From: Vicia villosa
Taxonomy: Eukaryota > Streptophyta > Magnoliopsida > Fabales > Fabaceae
Reading direction: 5' to 3'
DNA length: 64,000 nucleotides
Assembly (NCBI RefSeq): GCF_029867415.1
Contig: NC_081183.1
Location: 118,472,514 to 118,536,513 of the forward strand
Made by a program: the position numbers and the translations under genes. The notes below the pieces were generated by a model. It saw nothing but the letters and a program-made list of their open reading frames with translations. It made no database searches and had not been told where the DNA came from. Below are positions 32,980 to 44,295 of this stretch, one piece after another; position 1 is the first letter of the stretch; every line of letters starts with the position of its first letter.

Positions 32980-34425
32980 TGATCGGAAAAATAGCAAGTG
33001 CACTATTTTTACGAAGTAGTAATAAAAGGTTAAAAACCAAGTATCGATCTCGAGGACTGCGTTGGAATATAAGTTTTATAGTTATTCAATTAAATAAAAA
33101 TTCAACTGGTGTTTTTGATTGAGTTATAATTTCTAAATGTAAAATAAAAATAGCAGAAAGTAAATTTAAGCCTTTTTCACTAATATGAGTAAATGTCAAG
33201 GCAAGGTGTGTAATTTGCTCTATAATAACCCCGAATCCTTATTTGAGATCTTTTCAACAAGTTCATGATATTCAATTACTAAATCTTTAGAGTGTTTGCC
33301 CCTAAATCCTTATTGGGCAAACCTTTGGTTTCTCATCTATAAACCTAAGTCCTTAGAGATAACAGATAAAACCAAGCCTGTTTTCTATCAAGATTTCTTA
33401 GTGACCATAGGGTATCCCTAGTCCTAGGTGATATCTACTATGGTTCAATTTAATACAAACCTTAACAATTGCGAGCCGGCAAATTGTTAATCACAAAACA
33501 ATATATCTTTATTGGTCCGATAAAGAAGGCATTAAAAACAGTATAAAATCGAATTGAATAACATAGACATGAAGTCGATCAAATCAGAATATCAAAGTCA
33601 TTACAAACCAAATCAGGGACACCCCCCTAGCATTGGGGGGCTTAGCTACTCATATTGTTCAAAAGAAATTCAAAAGTATCAAAGTTAAACATTACATATA
33701 ATTGGGGAATTTGTGATCTTCAATTGCTCTTGCTCATGAATGATCTCTCTTCTCCAATAATCTCATACGTTGCTCTGCTTCAAATTCAATTCCTTTGGTT
33801 GTAAAAAAGATACCACTTCTCTTCTCAATCCTTCACTATATAGTGCAAACCCTTCTTTTTAAGTCGGAAAGTACCAAAACGCCTTTCTGGATCACTTTTT
33901 GAGTGAAAATCATAAAAACATGAAAATCTGCGTAACAAGCCAACACGGGTCGTGTTAGGCAACACGGGTGCCCGTGTTGGTCCTCTGGATCCCTCAAAAA
34001 CTAACTTGCGCTCAGTAGAAGCAACACGGGTCGTGTTAGGCAACACGGGTGCCCGTGTTGCACCACTGCTTTTCCACTCCTTCTTCTTCCTTGCCTGCCC
34101 AGCAACACGGGTCGTGTTACTCAACACGGGCGCCCGTGTTGCACTACTGACCTTATCTTTTCTTCTTTATCTTGCTCTTTACCTCCGACATTTCTTGCAC
34201 TGGGTCGCGTGAAGAATTTCCTAGATCTGAAATACCATTAAACAACCAAACCAACGCATAAAATGGGAAAATAAACTCGAAAACTAACAAACGGATAAAA
34301 CTTGCAAAAACAAAAAAAATTACTTAAACAGATTAAAAAGACTATACTATGACATTAAGCAGTGCAAAATACCTGGATTATCATCAGGAAAGTGACAAAG
34401 ACATAGTGAGAATCGTGACCGATCA
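32980..34425 (-). repeat. Athila 5' LTR
   Basis: 1446 bp, the partner of 22648-24085 with small indels (+4 near 33505, +3 near 34080) and about twenty substitutions. It holds the same three palindrome couplets (33942-34142) and is followed by the duplication GAAAC at 34426-34430. Confidence 0.93.
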
Positions 34426-34429
34426 GAAA

Positions 34430-34562
34430 CTAAGCAATATTGGAGATGTCAATGATCCCCAATTCTCCATGTATGTTGAAAAATGGTTCGGTTGCTAATG
34501 GTTTAGTGAAAATGTCGGCTAATTGATTTTTACTATCAACATGCTCAAATACAACATCCCTG
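34430..34562 (-). pseudogene. Sirevirus-like Copia RNase H C-terminus (right half)
   Basis: The minus strand reads RDVVFEHVDSKNQLADIFTK and PLATEPFFNIHGELGIIDIS, then a TAG at 34430-34432. This is the end of a Copia pol, and the wording fits Sireviruses. The Athila duplication overlaps the stop codon. The upstream part is lost at 34562, where PIN homology begins in the opposite orientation. Confidence 0.8.
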
Positions 34563-35115
34563 TTTCGTGGCGATTTTCAATGTTCCTTTACTATATTTCA
34601 ATTTTATATCTTCCAAGGATCCATATGCGATGAATTACCATTTCATATTAGCTGATTCACTTCAAAAAATAGTTATCATTGCTGCTCTTTTTCTATGGAA
34701 CATGTTCACAAAAAAGAAGATGTTCTTGATTGGACTATTATACTTTTATCACTTTCAACTCTTCCTAAGACACTTGTTATGGGAATCCCTCTTTTAACAT
34801 CTATGTATGGTGATTTCTCTGGAAATTTTATGGTACCAATTGTTCTACAAGTGTATTTGGTATACTTTTATGTTGTTTTTATTTTAATATAGAGCTGCTA
34901 AACTTTCTCAATACATAATAGTTTCCTGAAACTAGAACTTCTATAACTTCATTCAAAGTTGATTCCATTGTTGATTCGCTCAACGGTAGGGAACTGCTTC
35001 AAACTGATGCTGTGATAGGTGAAGATGGTAAACTTCATATTTTTGTTAGAAGATCAACAATTAACTCAATGGTATATAGATCTTTTAACATATCCCATTT
35101 ACACAATATGACACC
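34563..35115 (+). pseudogene. PIN auxin-efflux-carrier gene fragment
   Basis: Translation gives [49 protein letters not shown], then after a shift near 34716 [33 protein letters not shown]. In mixed frames at 34925-35110 it gives ITSFKVDSIVDSLNGRELLQ and GEDGKLHIFVRRS. These are the N-terminal membrane helices and start of the hydrophilic loop of PIN-FORMED carriers, from the first exon of such genes. Stops and shifts make it nonfunctional. Because the piece lies within one exon, it cannot tell cDNA capture from genomic capture. Confidence 0.85.
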
Positions 35116-35442
35116 ATGAGCTTGGAAGTACTGTAGTCCTTAAGGCACCCACAAGTCATCAGAGAAGGAAGAGGACACAATCAGCAGAGAAGGAAGAGGG
35201 CTCTATTTTTTATTTTGTAATTTATGCAAATAGTCCAGAAGTTAATATCCTAATGTTGTAAAATTTTGAAAGTTAATAACATTGTAAGATTCTGAAAGTA
35301 ATCATCTAGATGGTAAATTACCCACGCCCTACGTCAATAGCTTCTGGAAGTTAACTTTGGGTAGGGATGTAGACATTTTGTGAGAAGAAAAATCTATAGA
35401 GGTGCTAATGTAAAAGAGAACTCATTATCTCAGTGGTATACA
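35116..35442. other. Spacer between gene fragments
   Basis: No recognised coding sequence. A short duplicated phrase CAGAGAAGGAAGAGG occurs at about 35160 and 35187. Confidence 0.4.
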
Positions 35443-35674
35443 TGTTGGATTTTTGAAACTGCAGATGGTTAAAGTTCCTGATTTTGCAGATGGGTCATCT
35501 CTCACTGTTTCATCAGACATGTGCAGAAGTCGATGTTTGGAGAATTGCTCCTGTGTTTCATACTCATATGACGCAGACATTGGTTGTATGTCTTGGACTG
35601 GAAATCTAACTGACATACGACAATTCTCAAATGGAGGACAGCTAAACAGTCAATGGCGTCTTGGAACATACTAA
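35443..35674 (+). pseudogene. S-domain receptor kinase PAN/apple fragment
   Basis: It reads VGFLKLQMVKVPDFADGSSL, then CRSRCLENCSCVSYSYDADI and GCMSWTGNLTDIRQFS. Cysteine spacing and the NCSC...Y motif match the PAN domain of G-type lectin S-receptor-like kinases. No lectin, membrane or kinase part is present, and the end is out of frame. It lies about 330 bp from the PIN fragment, same strand, and next to the truncated CACTA. Confidence 0.8.
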
Positions 35675-35839
35675 TTATGTTTTTCATGCGAGGAGGCTAA
35701 TCTCGAATGTTAGATGACACAATTTATGTTATATTAATGCTACCTTTTTAAGTAACAAAACTTTACCAAACTAATGAGAGGTAAAATTAACCAGAGATTA
35801 AAATTAAAACAAAGAGAAGAAATATTAATATCATCTTAC

Positions 35840-36315
35840 TTGAGTATCTCTAGCACGGTCGTCACAATACTCTCCATCTCTTCCCCGATAAGTCCTCTCG
35901 TGAAGCTCTTGCATTAATGGAGCTCTTCTCTTAGCCACAGCCTAATACACATAGAACTCCAATAAAAATATAACACGATTAAGATTATAATTAAAAAAAA
36001 AGTAGTGAGAGGAAAATATATTACCATTCGTTCAGCATGATCAGCAATACTAATGCTTCCGGCTCTATGATTGGCGGCTCCCCTTTCTGATGCTCTACGT
36101 TGCTTTGCTTTTTCAGATTTTTTCTTAAACTCATCTGATTTCCAATAAACAAGCATTTCTTTAAACACATTTTCTCCCATCCATAGAGGTCTGATCCCTC
36201 TTTCTTCATATCCACGTCTGGCACGCCTAAGCATATCTGAAAGTCGTGCCGATGCTCTTTTCTTAAAATTTATCTCAACCAGCTCTTCATCAAGTGTGTG
36301 CCATACACACTTCTC
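35840..36315 (-). CDS. Second CACTA protein gene, two exons (partial)
   Basis: Exon 36315-36025 (acceptor TTGTAG, donor ATG|GTAAT) reads EKCVWHTLDEELVEINFKKR...WKSDEFKKKSEKAKQRRAS and NHRAGSISIADHAERM. Exon 35941-35840 (acceptor ATTAG, donor CAA|GTAAG) reads AVAKRRAPLMQELHERTYRG and more. Both frames stay open across the splice. The motifs belong to the plant transposase family PF03004-like, the second gene of CACTA elements, thought to bind subterminal repeats. 5' and 3' exons are not recognisable, so the gene is incomplete. Confidence 0.7.
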
Positions 36316-36369
36316 CTACAATATAGAAATTAAAACAAGATAGTTAGAAACAAATTTGTAGTGGATTCC

Positions 36370-36632
36370 ATGAGTTTGGTGAAAGATATATAAATATAAA
36401 CATTCTGTAAGCTTATTGATTGCATTACTTTGCCTACACTGCATGCAAGCAAATCAAACCATGCATGCATCACCAAATTAAACATATTAAAGGACAATAA
36501 AAGCTTCATTAAAATACTAGATTCATTACAATATGTATTAAAAGTTTGAACATATTAAAGGCATCTACATATTAAAATACTAGATTTATTACAATATATA
36601 TTAAAAGCTTCATTAAAATACTAGATGCATCA
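36370..36632. repeat. Short duplications downstream of the transposase
   Basis: ATTAAAATACTAGATTCATTACAATAT-type text recurs two to three times between 36510 and 36632. Non-coding; it lies between the two CACTA genes. Confidence 0.5.
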
Positions 36633-39600
36633 TCATTCAAAATCTTCATTATCTTCATTTGATTCAAAATTATCTTCAGCTTCTGACTCTTCGTCATCTT
36701 CATCCACATTATTTGATGGCAACAATACAGACGAATCAACTTGTTGACCCTCAACTTCGTTATCACACAAACTTGTAAGTTGTTCAACTTCAATCACATG
36801 ATTATTTTGTGACATTTCATCGACTTGATAAGCAAGGTCTTCTACAAGTTCATCAGTTTCAATATGGCCTATTGGTTTTGTCTTGATTGCAACACACCAA
36901 TCACGCTTAGCTCGGTGAATTGAAGGATAAGGGACATAATAAACTTGCCTAAGAAGATGTGCCATGATGAAATGATCATAATGCTTGTACCTTCGATCCA
37001 TTTTAATCTCTACGGTGTTATATTTTTTATTTATTTTTGTGCCTCTAGCAGATGGATCATACCAATCACAATAAAACAAGACAACTTTGTTTTCCGAATC
37101 CAAATAATTGTATTCCAACTCGTAAATGTGTGTGATAACACCATAGAAGTCGTCTTCACCACCATCTGTAACTCCTTTTACAAACACGCCACTATTTATG
37201 GTTTTCTTTCCTTCTGTCCATTCATCAGTATGAAATTTATATCCGTTTACAAAGTATGTGTGCCATTTCTTTGCACGTTTAATAGGGCCTTCAGCCAAGT
37301 TTCTCAAATGGAGTAGTTGTGGAGATGATTCGACATTACATGCCAGTTGTTGCTTAAACCATGATGGAAAATAAGCATGTATGTCAGTGGTTGTTGCTTG
37401 TTCACCGGTGAGTTCATAATGGAAGTTATTATATAACCTATATCGAAACACATTAAAAGTAAGTTAGAAGGTAATAAGTTTAAACCCAATGTGTTCAAAA
37501 TAAATATTCACTTGGTATACTTACTCAATGTATGGTTTAACTTCAACGCAATTAATCAATACATGAACATGAGCAGATTGCAATTCCTTTTCGGTCAGCC
37601 AGTGCACATTCGTCTTTCCAGAACTACGACCAGGAAGTCCGAAGATGGATAAGGTGAATTGACTTCTTTCTGTAACATTAACTTCATTCCTTGTGATTCT
37701 TGGAATTAACATCATGTGATTGAAATAATGAGAGCAAAAATGAGATGTTTCCCGATGCAAATAATGTGCACATATCGAACCCTCCACTTTAGCCTTATTT
37801 TTCACAGATCTCTTTGAATCACCCATGAATCTTTCAAAAGGATACATCCACCTATATTGAACAGGTCCACCCAGAAAAGCTTCATATGCAAGATGCACAG
37901 GAAGATGTTCCATTGAATCGAAAAAGCCAGGTGGAAAAATTTGTTCCAACTTGCATAGAATGAGAGGAATGTCTTGGTCCAACTTAATTAGGTGATCGAC
38001 TCTTAAAATTGATGCACAAATATCTCTAAAAAACTGACTAATTTCAGTTAGTGGATTGAGCACTTGTGTTGGTAATGAGCTGAAGGCAATTGGAAGAAAT
38101 CGTTCCATGAAAACATGGCAATCATGACTTTTCATTCCAATCACTTTGCCAGTGCTGGCGTTAGCACATCTTGCCAAGTTAGAGGCATAACCATTGGGCA
38201 TTCTCAATTCAGTTAACCATCGGCAAACAAGCTTGGCTTCTTGTGGAGTTAGACTATAAGTAGCTTTGGGTTTTAATAGCTTCCCATTTGGTAGAGTCTT
38301 CAACTCTAAATCTTTTCGATAACAATACAGTTCCATGTCTTTTCTAGCATTCTCATTATCTTTTGTCTTGCCTTGGACATCCATCACTGTATTAAATACA
38401 TTATCAAAAAAATTCTTCTCTATGTGCATAACATCAAGATTATGTCGCAATAAATTATCTTTCCAATATGGGAGGTCCCAAAAAATACTTCTTTTAGTCC
38501 AATTGTGTTTGTCCCCGTATCCTGGAATTCGGATCGCTTTTCCATTGTCTGTGAATTTTGGTAGATCACGTACCATGTTCCATACTTCAACTGAGGAAAA
38601 ATGGGGGGGAGGCAGATCTGTTACTTTTATACCTTTTCTGAAATCATTCATGTTTTTTCTAAGTAAGTGGTTTTTTGGTAGGAATCTACGATGACAGTCA
38701 AACCACGAACTTTTTCCTCCTTTATCCAATGTAAACGCCTTCGTCTTATCCATGCAATGAGGACATCCCATTTTACCATGTGTACCCCAACCAGACAACA
38801 TGGCATATGCAGGAAAATCGTTAATAGTCCACATCAAAACAACTCGCATGTTGAAGTTTTGTTTACGAGATATGTCATAAGTACATTCTCCAATCCACAA
38901 CCTCTTTAAGTCATCAACTAAAGGTTGTAAATACACGTCAATTCCTGCTTTTGGACTCGACGGCCCTGGAATGAGGCAAGTCAAAAACATGTAAGGCTTT
39001 GTCATGCACATCTCAGGGGGGAGGTTGTAAGGAGTAACAATAACCGGCCAACAAGAATATCCAGTTCCGGACTGTTGGACATATGGAGTAAAACCATCTG
39101 AGCACAATCCAAGTCTGACATTTCTAGGTTCTGCGGCAAAATCAGGATGCATCCGATCAAAGTGCTTCCATGCTTTACCATTATATGGATGTCGCATAGT
39201 GCCTGTATTTGTTTTGTTTGTATGATGCCAGGTCATTTGACTTGCACTGTGCATTGAAGCAAACAATCTCTGCAACCTTGGTATTATCGGTAGATAAAAC
39301 ATTGATTTCACTACTATGCGTTTCTTCTTATGATCAACGGTTTTAGTGCGAACTACATACCTTGGACTGTTACAAAACTTACATTCCTCTAACGCTCCAT
39401 CGTTTGTACCAAACTCATTGTCATAGAACAACATGCAGCCTCTAATGCAACAATCAATCTTCGTTACTTCTAATCCCAACTTCATAACCAACCTCTTCGC
39501 GTCATAATAACTTCTAGGCAAATTGTCTTTCGTAGGAGTCGCATCCAACATCATTTGACAAAAGAATTCCAGACACTGATCAGGAACATTCCAGTTTGAT

Positions 39601-40150
39601 TTTGCAGCCAACAATCTCACACACATAGACAATTTAGAGTCTGACGAACCCTCAAACAATGGCGTGTTTATTTCTTTCAACAACTCGTAAAAATTTTGAG
39701 ATTTCTCATTCGGCAACTCTTCCTCATCGCCACTATCTTGTTGTTCATCGTAGGCCACGTTAACCCCTAAAGCATCGCCAATCATGTCATCGTGTAGATT
39801 AAATTGTTCTTCATATTCCATCTGTGATCGACTACTTGAGCCATGTTGGAAATTACTAGTCTCTGGCATATTTATCGGCATTTCTTCCCCGTTTGATGTC
39901 CAAACCCAATAATTTTCCTTAAATCCTTTTCTCTTCAAATGAGTTTCTACTTCTTTCGGATCACTTATTATACGTCTACATCCACATTTAAGACACGGAC
40001 ATCTCACTCCTCCCTCTTCCCGACAACATTCTTGATCAAATGCCCATGTAATAACAATTTAACTCCTTCCTCAAAAAGTGGTTTAAGTCCACGTCTCCCA
40101 GCATACATACGATCGTACATCCAACTACGATAGAACTTGTAATTTTCCAT
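36633..40150 (-). CDS. CACTA transposase (TNPD/TNP2-like), one frameshift
   Basis: The ATG at 40150 starts MENYKFYRSWMYDRMYAGRR, the transposase-associated N-terminal domain. A one-base deletion near 40064 shifts the frame before WAFDQECCREE. From 40007 the frame is open for 827 residues with CPCLKCGC, the TNP2 core (HNLDVMHIEKNFFDNVFNTV at about residue 520) and a DUF4218-type segment (MKSHDCHVFMERFLPIAF). A short intron (37524-37438; donor GTAAGT, acceptor ATATAG) joins the exon 37437-36633, a DUF4216-type domain (YNVEIK-like YNTVEIKMDRRYKHYDHFIM) with an acidic tail. It would cut the element at its CACTA ends. Apart from the frameshift it looks intact, so loss of function may be recent. 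Confidence 0.88.
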
Positions 40151-43100
40151 ACTGCACGTTTACAATATCATATCCATTATAATAATCGTAAAATATATTA
40201 ATCAATTAACCAATTCGGGAATTTTGGTCAATTATATCAATTATATAATTCTATGTTTAAACATAGTAATCATATTAGACTATAATATCAAACATTAAAA
40301 CAATTCAAAACTATGTGTGACACACTACTTTACTTCTATCAAAGAAAAAATTAATTTAACAGTTGAACTGATTAAAGATAGTTTGAATCTTTGTCCCAAT
40401 TGACCAAAAACATGCATGTAACTAAAGTCATGAAGCAAGTATTGAAACTTGACTCAATCCATATGAATGCCAAAACTTCTTCTCATATGGTTTTATATAC
40501 ACAGGGATGCACGTGAATGCTACTTAAAACTTCAAATAAATCAATGAGCTATCAAGAAATTGAAACTTGATAGTTTGCAAGGTGTTCAAGAATGGCAGGT
40601 AGTTTAGTTTTCATTTCAAAGTGATGTTAGGTGATAGGGATGGCACTAAGTTACAGGAACTTGCTTGAACAAAATGGAAAAGATCATAGCATAAAATTTT
40701 ACTAAGTTAATCATATTATCGCAAATATTTAATCAAGTACCACAAATTCATATTAGCAAATCTAAAATTATACCAATTTTTTTACTTCTGGCTTCTTTCT
40801 CTATGACAAACCCTCGAAAATCCCCTTCAAAACTGCAGTAAGCAATAGTATAGACAATGTAAACAATGTAAACAAATTCAGAATTTAAACAATCATCACT
40901 TATTCAAAATTCAGAATTTTATTCAGACTTTAGAATAAAATTCAGAACTCAGAAATTTAAACAATCATCACTTATTCAAAATTCAGAATTCAATCCACAA
41001 ATTCAGAATTCAGAATTTTAAACAATCATCACTTATTCAAAATTCAGAATTCAATCCACAAATTCAGAATTTTATTCACAATGTAAACAATCATCACTTA
41101 TTCAAAATTCAATGTAAACAATGTAGACAATGTAAACAATGTGAACAATGTAAACAATGTAGACAATGTAAACAATGTGAACAATGTAAACAATGTAGAC
41201 AATGTAAACAATGTGAACAATGTAAACAATGTAGACAATCCACAAATTCAGAATTTTATTCACAATGTAAACAATGTAGACAATTCAAGAATCAATGTCT
41301 ACATTTTTACAATAATATAATGGTTCACACGTAAGTGCAACTTCTACCGCAATTTTAAACTGTGACTATGACTATGAGTTTCGTAACTACAAAATGGAAT
41401 ATGTTTAGATAAAAACATATAATGGGAAACTCTGTCTTGTTCTTAAAGTGTAAATTAACTGTACTATATTTGTAGTGATGTTACTAAATGGAAATGTTCA
41501 AACTTTGTGGGTCTTGAATCAATAACTGATGTAAAGCTTATCTTTTCTTTGATGCCAAGTATTGCTTTCATTTTTATGTTCATTCAGGAATTCTATGAAC
41601 TTAGAAACTTGTATATTCTATATTCTATGAACTTAGGAACATATATATTCTATGTTCATTCAGGAACTTATATATTGTATGTTCACAACAGAACCCTCAA
41701 TAACAGTATATTCTATGAACTTATATATTCTATGAACTGATATATACTGAAAAGTAGTAGAAACCACAAAAAGCTTCAATCTTTGCTGTTCATATATGCA
41801 TGGTAGTAAGATAAGATCTCAAAATCACCTATGTGATGGAATTATTTCTTATAATGAAAGTCAGTCAATGCACTTGTTAAATACATGAACCTTGCTCTCA
41901 TTCACACCTATGTGATGGAATTATTGTCCTTATAATGTAGTAGAAATGGCAGTGGTGGATTCTTTCTGGGTTTTGGTGCCCTCATATATAGATATAGAAT
42001 TAGTATAAGATGGAGTTTTAAAGTATTGTGAAGTTGGGTTGGCAGCGGATTGTATGGCTCAAATTAAGGGTCAAACAAGAATAGATGGTGCCACTCCCTT
42101 ACACTCTAAGCATTCTCTTTGATTTATATAAATATACATAATCATTTTTCATTCATTATTAATAATTAATATACAATACACTCTTCTATTCCCCTCTCTT
42201 TCACCACCCACTTTGATACAACACTTTTCAAAATTCTAATGTCTCTCATTCCAACAAAACTGATTAACTGAGATTATTATACATATATAAGGACAATTAT
42301 CAGTGCAAACTTGATTTGTATTGTACTAATCTCTGCATAATCTAGTTTAGGTTCTTTTCATTGATACAGTACAATTTCAATTACTTCCACGTGGATCTCT
42401 TCCATCACACATGAACTCAACATATAGAATGAATTATTCTAGACTTTATATCATCATCATGATATAGATATTTATATGTATGTGTGAGATTGAAAGGTTG
42501 TTTTTGGTTTCTTTGCTTTGAGTTAAGGTGTAGTTCAAGGTGGAATATTTGTGTGAACTAGATAGTTAAATGTCTTACTCATCATCTATTTATAAGGAGT
42601 GAAATTTAGAGAGTTGTTGAAATCATGTGTTAGATTCTTAATTGTGAAAATGATTTTTTACACATGATCATAGCTTTGGTGAAATGTCCTAAATCACCTC
42701 ACCTCTATATATCTATCACACTATTAACAAAAGTCATTTTCTTTCCAAATACTTATCAACTTATCTTAAAACATGTCCAATCTTTTTCCTTCAGTTCTGA
42801 ATTCTGAATCCTCAACTTATATATTGTATGTTCACTCAACAACAAAACCCTCAATAACAGTATATTCACACTTATATATTCTATGAACTTATATATATAT
42901 ATTCTATTTTCACTCAACAACACAACCCTCAATAACAGTATACTCAACAAAGGAAAAACAGAATGATGTGAGACATCTCTCTTCCAAAGAGGGCAGTTTC
43001 ATAAATTTTCTAATGGAAGGATTAAAAAAAAAAACGATACCTTTATTGATGGTGAAACAGAATCTGAAGCAGAGGATCCCGTGACAAGAGCCAAGAAGAA

Positions 43101-43559
43101 TGCTTCTAAAGTTAGTGTTTCTGATTCATTCAAATCGTAATTTATTTTCAATTAGATCAATGAGCCAAGAAGAATGCTTCTAAAATATCATACCCACATC
43201 AATTTGTTCATATAAAGTTCAATAAAAATGAGTAATTTAAACTATTTCATACAATCAATTGCAAATAAATTAATCCATATGTATACCTTAATAATGGTTT
43301 GGAGGAAGAAAATGAGAAGAAATCCAGCAACTATTATAGTTAAAACGCAGCAACAAGAGGAAATTTGAATCCGGCAACTTTACTTGAGTCTTGATGTGTT
43401 GATTTGGGGAAAAAATAGGAGTTTTAGGGTTTCTTTTGTGGTTTTCGCAAAGCAACAAGAGGAAATGAGAGAGAGAATACGAACATGGAAGCAGGGTACT
43501 GAAACTGGGGAATGGAAGTGAAGAGGTGTGGTTATTACGAATTTTTGCGAGGTGAAAAA
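40151..43559 (-). other. CACTA leader region with minisatellites
   Basis: No gene recognised. It contains repeats AATTCAGAATT/CAATCCACA (40880-41080), a 9-bp array (41111-41237), and two copies of text with TATATTCTATGAACTTATAT and ACCCTCAATAACAGTATA (41585-41745 and 42820-42940). Confidence 0.5.
41111..41237. repeat. 9-bp minisatellite AATGTARAC
   Basis: About 14 head-to-tail copies alternating AATGTAAAC, AATGTAGAC and AATGTGAAC. Confidence 0.9.
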
Positions 43560-44190
43560 CACCCAGCAAATATATTTGACGTCAACACTTGTGGCGTGCT
43601 CTCCACCCCTCAACTTTCGTGTCTCACACATGTCCCTACTACTCTCTATCATCATTAATTTCCAAATTTAATTTCCCCCCAATTTTATTAGAAAACTTGC
43701 CAAGTGCAATACACCTCGCAATAAAAAGAGTCGGTACAAGTTGCGAAGTGCACTCCACCTCGCAATCTATGTGTCTGACAAAGCGCCCCTGCTACTCTGT
43801 ACCAACATTAATTACCAAATTTATTTTTCTTCAAAATTTTCAATAACTCTTGCGAAGTGGTGCTCACCCCGCAACGCACAAAAGCGTTGATTCTTGCGGG
43901 GTGTAAGGTACCTCTCAACATTTGTGTCAGTAAAATCATTAGCTTGTCACATGCCACCCTGACTTTTCAGTAAATATAATATTTGATTTTTCAATAATTT
44001 TTTTTAAACATTGTTGCCAGGTGATAAACATCGTGCAACCTTTTTTTTCAAAATTTCAAACCTCCCTCCATACGTTGCGAGATGGAAACACATTTATATA
44101 TATTTTTTTTATAAAAACTGGGTTGAGTGGTGAATTGCACCCCGCAACATCAATAATTTGTGAGGTGTATATCACCTGGCAAATTCACCC
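43560..44190. repeat. CACTA subterminal inverted motifs
   Basis: About eight units of the form TTGCGAAGTG-n5-CACCTCGCAA: near 43699, 43739, 43848, 43896, 44011, 44083 (half), 44129 and 44158. Each unit is a 10-bp imperfect inverted repeat with a 4-6-bp centre. Such subterminal arrays bind the CACTA accessory protein in known elements; binding here is inferred. Confidence 0.75.
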
Positions 44191-44201
44191 AGCTAATTAG
44201 C

Positions 44202-44216
44202 TTTTTTCTTGTAGTG
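44202..44216 (-). repeat. CACTA terminal inverted repeat (right end)
   Basis: The minus strand reads CACTACAAGAAAAAA, the standard legume CACTA terminus, next to the subterminal array. Confidence 0.85.
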
Positions 44217-44295
44217 ATTAGCTAATTTCTTTAAAGATCATTTTTTTCGGGTTATTCAGGTTGGTTTGGGCCAGCCCACACTGAAGCCATATAGG

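Larger units (their letters stand above)
22648..34425 (-). mobile_element. Complete Athila-like Ty3/Gypsy retrotransposon
   Basis: An 11,778-bp element bounded by the duplication GAAAC. Minus-strand order: 5' LTR (34425-32980), PBS (32973-32954), gag, protease-RT-RNase H-integrase, palindrome module (27171-26927), extra 3' ORF (26581-25319), PPT and 3' LTR (24085-22648). LTRs are 1446 and 1438 bp and differ at roughly twenty sites by eye, so the insertion is moderately young. Lesions: gag stop at 32570-32572, frameshift near 31715, stop at 31050-31052, frameshift near 28355, and several in the 3' ORF. It cannot move by itself. It sits at the stop codon of a Sirevirus-like pol. Confidence 0.93.
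35840..44216 (-). mobile_element. CACTA (En/Spm) DNA transposon, left end missing
   Basis: The right end on the minus strand begins CACTACAAGAAAAAA (44216-44202). Next come about 600 bp of subterminal inverted motifs (43560-44190), a 3.4-kb leader, a TNPD-type transposase (40150-36633) and exons of a second CACTA gene (36315-35840). No opposite CACTAC end was found down to 34430, so the element is truncated or interrupted on the left, where host gene fragments lie. CACTA elements move by cut and paste with 3-bp duplications; the right flank is ATT. Confidence 0.85.
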
